This document shows, in pieces, positions 7,763 to 10,731 of a DNA stretch of 10,731 nucleotides (positions within the stretch are counted from its first letter, which is position 1; each line of letters starts with the position of its first letter). This DNA is from Bacteroidales bacterium (lineage in GTDB: Bacteria > Bacteroidota > Bacteroidia > Bacteroidales > Bacteroidaceae). The DNA is taken from contig JAUNIV010000026.1 in NCBI GenBank assembly GCA_030523385.1, forward strand, positions 1-10,731. Reading direction: 5' to 3'. A model generated the notes under the pieces. The model saw nothing but the letters and a program-made list of their open reading frames with translations. It was not told the DNA's origin and searched no databases. The translations under genes and the position numbers were made by a program.

Positions 7763-9970
7763 TTATTTCGCTTCCTCCAAGTACAGGATGCGGCTGGAGT
7801 AATCGTTCTGTTTGTGATAATCTACTTGGTGGTTATAGGGTATTTCCAGACCATTGGCCATCAGGAATGTTCCGCTGAAGGTTTTGCCTTCATATTCCAA
7901 GATTTGATTGTCGATGCGGTTCAATTCCGTCACTTTGTAAATCTTGGAAGGATCCAATCCTGCCATTTTCACACGTGGCAGGTGCTGGTTGCAGAAGTGT
8001 TCTGTTTTCCACCAATAGAATACAGCTTTTTCCTTTTGGGGTGAAACATACATCAGCGAAGCGGCACCTTCCTTGTCGTATGGAGATAGCAGACGATACA
8101 TGTCTCCCAACTGTACGATGGGGCGTATCTTCTTATAGTCGGCTATGGCCTTGCGGCACATTTCTTTTTCTTCATCGGTCATGTTGCCGGGTTGTATTTC
8201 CATACCTAAGCGCCCGCTCATTGCCACATCAATACGGTATTTCAATGGTATCGTACGAAAGGTCTGGTGGTTGGGGGCTGCACTGATATGTGATGCCATG
8301 GCTATTGCCGGGAAAAAATAAGACGTACCCCATTGCATGTAAATTCGTTGCAGGGCATCCGTGTTGTCGCTCACCCAGAATTCATCGAAATAAGGAAGTA
8401 TGCCATAATTGGCACGTCCTCCTCCACTGGCACATGCCTGGATGGTCAGTTCCGGATGTTTCATCCGGATTCGTTGGCATATTTTTTCAAATCCACGATG
8501 ATATTCAATGTACAGATGACTCTGGCTGTCTTTACCCAAATAATTGGAACCGTGGTTGGTGATGCCCATGTTCGCATCCCATTTGATGTATTCAATTCCA
8601 GGATAATTGCCCGTCAATGTATCTACCAAACCCACGATGAAGTCTTGGACTTCGGGGTTTGCCAAATCTAAGACAGCCTGTGTGCCTCCTCTTCCGAGGA
8701 CGAGTTCTCTTTGAGGAGCCTTAATGACCCATTCCGGATGCTTTTCATACAATTCACTGGTTGTATTTGTCATTTCAGGTTCAATCCATATACCGAATCC
8801 TATTCCGTTCTTCTTGGCTTCTTCTACTATATAGCCAATCCCGGAAGGCAGTTTGTTCACGTCTGTTTTCCAGTCTCCCAATGATGAAGAATCGTTGTTC
8901 CGTGGGTATTTGCCGCCAAACCATCCGTCATCCATGACAAACATCTCTCCTCCCATTGAAGCTATGTCTTTCATCATCTGTTTCATTCCTGCTTCATGAA
9001 TGTCAAAGTAAACACCTTCCCAACTGTTTAATAGAATTTTACGTACTTTATCTCCATGGGCTAATCTATGTCCGCGTGCCCATTTGTGGAAATTACGGCT
9101 ACATCCGCCGGTGCCTTCTCCGCTATATGTCAGTGCTAATATAGGAGTTGTGAATACTTCGTCTGCCTGTAGGAGATATCCGGAATTGTCTTCATTGATT
9201 CCGGCATAGAATTTATGGAAATCGCTGTCATCTGTATCAATACAAAGTTTATAATTTCCACTATAGCATAATGCAGCTCCTATTGTATTTCCCACATTTT
9301 CCTGGGGCTTTCCGTCTAATGAGAACATGACTTCTGCATGTGCCGTATGCGAGTTTCTCACTCCATCTTTGTTCTTTATGGTTTTCATCCCGGGTTCCAG
9401 CCGTTCTTGCGACAAGCGGCCTTCGTTTGCCCACGAACCATAAAGATGCGAAAGCCATACGTCACCTCTTCTTATGGGAAGATAAGCGGACGCAAACCGG
9501 TTGAGCATGACGGGCTTTTTTTCTTTGTGGCTTATTTCCGTCCATGTCTCGATGATGTCTGCATCTCGATATGTTTTGTAATAGATGTTTGTATGGAACG
9601 GATATATTTTGTCTTTCATGGTAATGGTGGTCAGAAAACCTGTATCGGTAGAGTCTGTCTTGACCTGAACGACTGCCATCTGCAATGTCATGTTCCCGTC
9701 GGCATGGGTGACTGCCAGGGCTGCTTCTTCCTGGCAATTCAACCCATATACCGGATAGAGCTCGTGATGCATGGTGGCAGCGTAATCCACACTCTTCAGA
9801 TCCTTGTCTGAAAGTTTGTCACCATAATAAATATATTCCGGTTTACCTCCTTCCGGAACCCGAAGGACCATGGAAGTATGGGGCGTGGATATATGTACGT
9901 TTTGTGCAACTATGTTTTTTGTCCCTGCCCATGCGGAAAGAACGGTTAATAGAAATGTCAGTATTCTCAT
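7763..9970 (-). CDS. GH36 alpha-galactosidase, exported
   Basis: This is a 735-residue retaining alpha-galactosidase (EC 3.2.1.22) that removes alpha-1,6-galactose branches from galactomannan or galactoglucomannan oligosaccharides. A signal peptide is visible (hydrophobic residues 3-15; cleavage probably near VAQ, about residue 22), pointing to the periplasm. A beta-sandwich N-terminal domain (about 24-300) precedes the TIM barrel, which has NSWEGVYFD, FVMDDGWFGG, GIWIEPEM, the nucleophile Asp465 in IKWDAN, ACASGGGR, and the acid/base Asp535 in WVSDNTDA. The 70-residue distance between the two catalytic aspartates equals that of Geobacillus AgaA (478 and 548). A C-terminal beta domain follows (about 635-735). 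The length is normal for bacterial GH36. Its ATG overlaps the GH26 stop as ATGA, so its translation is probably coupled to that of the mannanase. Confidence 0.95.
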   Translation of the reverse strand: MRILTFLLTVLSAWAGTKNIVAQNVHISTPHTSMVLRVPEGGKPEYIYYGDKLSDKDLKSVDYAATMHHELYPVYGLNCQEEAALAVTHADGNMTLQMAVVQVKTDSTDTGFLTTITMKDKIYPFHTNIYYKTYRDADIIETWTEISHKEKKPVMLNRFASAYLPIRRGDVWLSHLYGSWANEGRLSQERLEPGMKTIKNKDGVRNSHTAHAEVMFSLDGKPQENVGNTIGAALCYSGNYKLCIDTDDSDFHKFYAGINEDNSGYLLQADEVFTTPILALTYSGEGTGGCSRNFHKWARGHRLAHGDKVRKILLNSWEGVYFDIHEAGMKQMMKDIASMGGEMFVMDDGWFGGKYPRNNDSSSLGDWKTDVNKLPSGIGYIVEEAKKNGIGFGIWIEPEMTNTTSELYEKHPEWVIKAPQRELVLGRGGTQAVLDLANPEVQDFIVGLVDTLTGNYPGIEYIKWDANMGITNHGSNYLGKDSQSHLYIEYHRGFEKICQRIRMKHPELTIQACASGGGRANYGILPYFDEFWVSDNTDALQRIYMQWGTSYFFPAIAMASHISAAPNHQTFRTIPLKYRIDVAMSGRLGMEIQPGNMTDEEKEMCRKAIADYKKIRPIVQLGDMYRLLSPYDKEGAASLMYVSPQKEKAVFYWWKTEHFCNQHLPRVKMAGLDPSKIYKVTELNRIDNQILEYEGKTFSGTFLMANGLEIPYNHQVDYHKQNDYSSRILYLEEAK

Positions 9971-10731
9971 TTTTTCCTCTTATTTATATAAGGTGAAATC
10001 TCACCAAGAAACAGAGTCTTTGGTGATTGATAAAAATTCACGAAATCATCGGCCGATGTTTGTCCCGGATAGGGAGCATAATAATGGTTAGGACGTTCGC
10101 GGGCGTTGCGCCATACCAGTACATAACTCACCGGATACTTGCAGACAACAGGCAATAATGTTTCTGTCCACCAGGTGGAATCCGGAATGGCTTCGTAGCC
10201 GGTTTCGGTCACTGCTATTGGTTTGTTGTGCTTTCGTCCCACTTCGGCCAAGATGGTCAGTGTCTTTTCCATATTGTCTAAATATTCACGGCGGTCGAAC
10301 TGATAAGTGTCAAAGCCTATCAAGTCGATGATGTCATCCCCCGGATAGCGTTCCAGGTATTCGGCTGTATTATTAGGCTCTGCTCCGGGTGAATAGGCAT
10401 AAAGCAAGTGGTTTAGCCCTTTTTCCTGCATGAATTCGTAAGTCATGCGCCACAAGGCTTTATATTCATCGGCGGTACATAAGTCTTGTCCCCACCAGAA
10501 CCAACTGCCTGTATGTTCGTGCCACGGGCGGAAGAGAACAGGTACTTTTCGCCCATCATGGGTAATTAATGAATTCATGAAGTCGGCTATCGTGCCCATC
10601 CATTCCATGAACTTTCCGTGTTGTGTTCCTCCCGGCAGAACCGAAGCTACTACGGTAGAATTGCTCACGTCCCATGAGTCTTTTCCCGTTACAGGATTAT
10701 CCACATGCCAACTGAGTGATACCATGCCTCC
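9967..10731 (-). CDS. GH26 beta-mannanase, 5' end cut off by the window edge
   Basis: This is the C-terminal 254 residues of a GH26 endo-beta-1,4-mannanase (EC 3.2.1.78; some members release mannobiose). The frame stays open to the last base. The Met encoded at 10725 is internal, because two Gly codons precede it in frame and form the family segment GGMVSLSWH. The catalytic acid/base is the Glu of RPWHEHTGSWFWWG (codon 10516-10518). The nucleophile is the Glu of AVTETGYE (codon 10204-10206), 104 residues later, a normal GH26 spacing. VLVWRNA near the end is also typical of the family. Roughly the first hundred residues, including any signal peptide or lipoprotein cysteine, are outside the window, so location (surface or periplasm) cannot be judged. 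The stop overlaps the GH36 start by four bases. Confidence 0.93.
   Translation of the reverse strand, partial: GGMVSLSWHVDNPVTGKDSWDVSNSTVVASVLPGGTQHGKFMEWMGTIADFMNSLITHDGRKVPVLFRPWHEHTGSWFWWGQDLCTADEYKALWRMTYEFMQEKGLNHLLYAYSPGAEPNNTAEYLERYPGDDIIDLIGFDTYQFDRREYLDNMEKTLTILAEVGRKHNKPIAVTETGYEAIPDSTWWTETLLPVVCKYPVSYVLVWRNARERPNHYYAPYPGQTSADDFVNFYQSPKTLFLGEISPYINKRKK

Larger units (their letters stand above)
140..10731 (-). other. Probable single operon for (galacto)glucomannan breakdown
   Basis: Seven same-strand genes are packed with gaps of 35, 27, 13, 15 and 18 nt after an initial ATGA overlap, leaving no room for internal terminators or sizeable promoters. All encoded functions fit one substrate: endo-mannanase, alpha-galactosidase, mannosylglucose phosphorylase, symporter, cellobiose 2-epimerase, acetylesterase and beta-glucosidase. 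The mannanase, phosphorylase, transporter and epimerase set, in this relative order, is as I recall the mannan cluster characterised in Bacteroides fragilis. The right boundary is unknown because the first visible gene is cut by the window edge. The operon may start further upstream, for example with SusC/SusD genes. Co-transcription is inferred from spacing and shared function. Confidence 0.85.

Noticed and set aside
9338..9811. 157-codon open frame on the plus strand, antisense to the alpha-galactosidase gene
   Set aside because: It is fully covered by the N-terminal domain of GH36. The translation is Cys- and Phe-rich, as expected for a shadow frame, with no recognisable domain.
1..10731. 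CRISPR array, insertion sequence, tRNA or rRNA gene
   Set aside because: No spaced direct repeats, transposase-like frame, terminal inverted repeats or structured RNA sequence were seen. The window is almost fully coding on one strand.

Overview
The window suggests a member of the Bacteroidales (Bacteroides, Parabacteroides or a relative). The reasons are the gene content, which is a beta-mannan utilisation cluster of the type described in Bacteroides fragilis, A-rich translation starts without a clear Shine-Dalgarno sequence, Sec signal peptides on the glycan-trimming enzymes, and a moderate GC content judged by eye. The species cannot be fixed from this sequence.

All seven genes lie on the minus strand, so the operon reads from the right edge to the left. 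In transcription order they are: a GH26 beta-mannanase (5' end cut off by the window edge), a GH36 alpha-galactosidase, a GH130 mannosylglucose phosphorylase, a GPH/MelB-type sugar:cation symporter, an AGE-family cellobiose 2-epimerase, an SIAE-like SGNH acetylesterase and a GH3 beta-glucosidase. Gaps between genes are 13-35 nt, with one ATGA overlap (GH26/GH36), so a single transcript is likely. The promoter must lie beyond the right edge. A perfect 12-bp hairpin 35 nt past the last stop codon is the probable end of the transcript. The leftmost 139 bases hold that hairpin, a second inverted repeat and no gene.

The genes form one pathway for decorated gluco- or galactomannan. GH26 cuts the backbone. 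GH36, the esterase and GH3, all with signal peptides, remove galactose, acetyl groups and probably non-reducing glucose outside the cytoplasm. The symporter imports the resulting disaccharide, probably mannobiose. The epimerase converts mannobiose to mannosyl-glucose, and the phosphorylase splits that with phosphate to mannose 1-phosphate and glucose. The core of this (mannanase, phosphorylase, transporter, epimerase) is an established route. The less documented parts are the acetylesterase and the GH3 enzyme at the distal end. No SusC/SusD pair, regulator or beta-mannosidase lies in the window. I see no evidence of a wholly new type of system.
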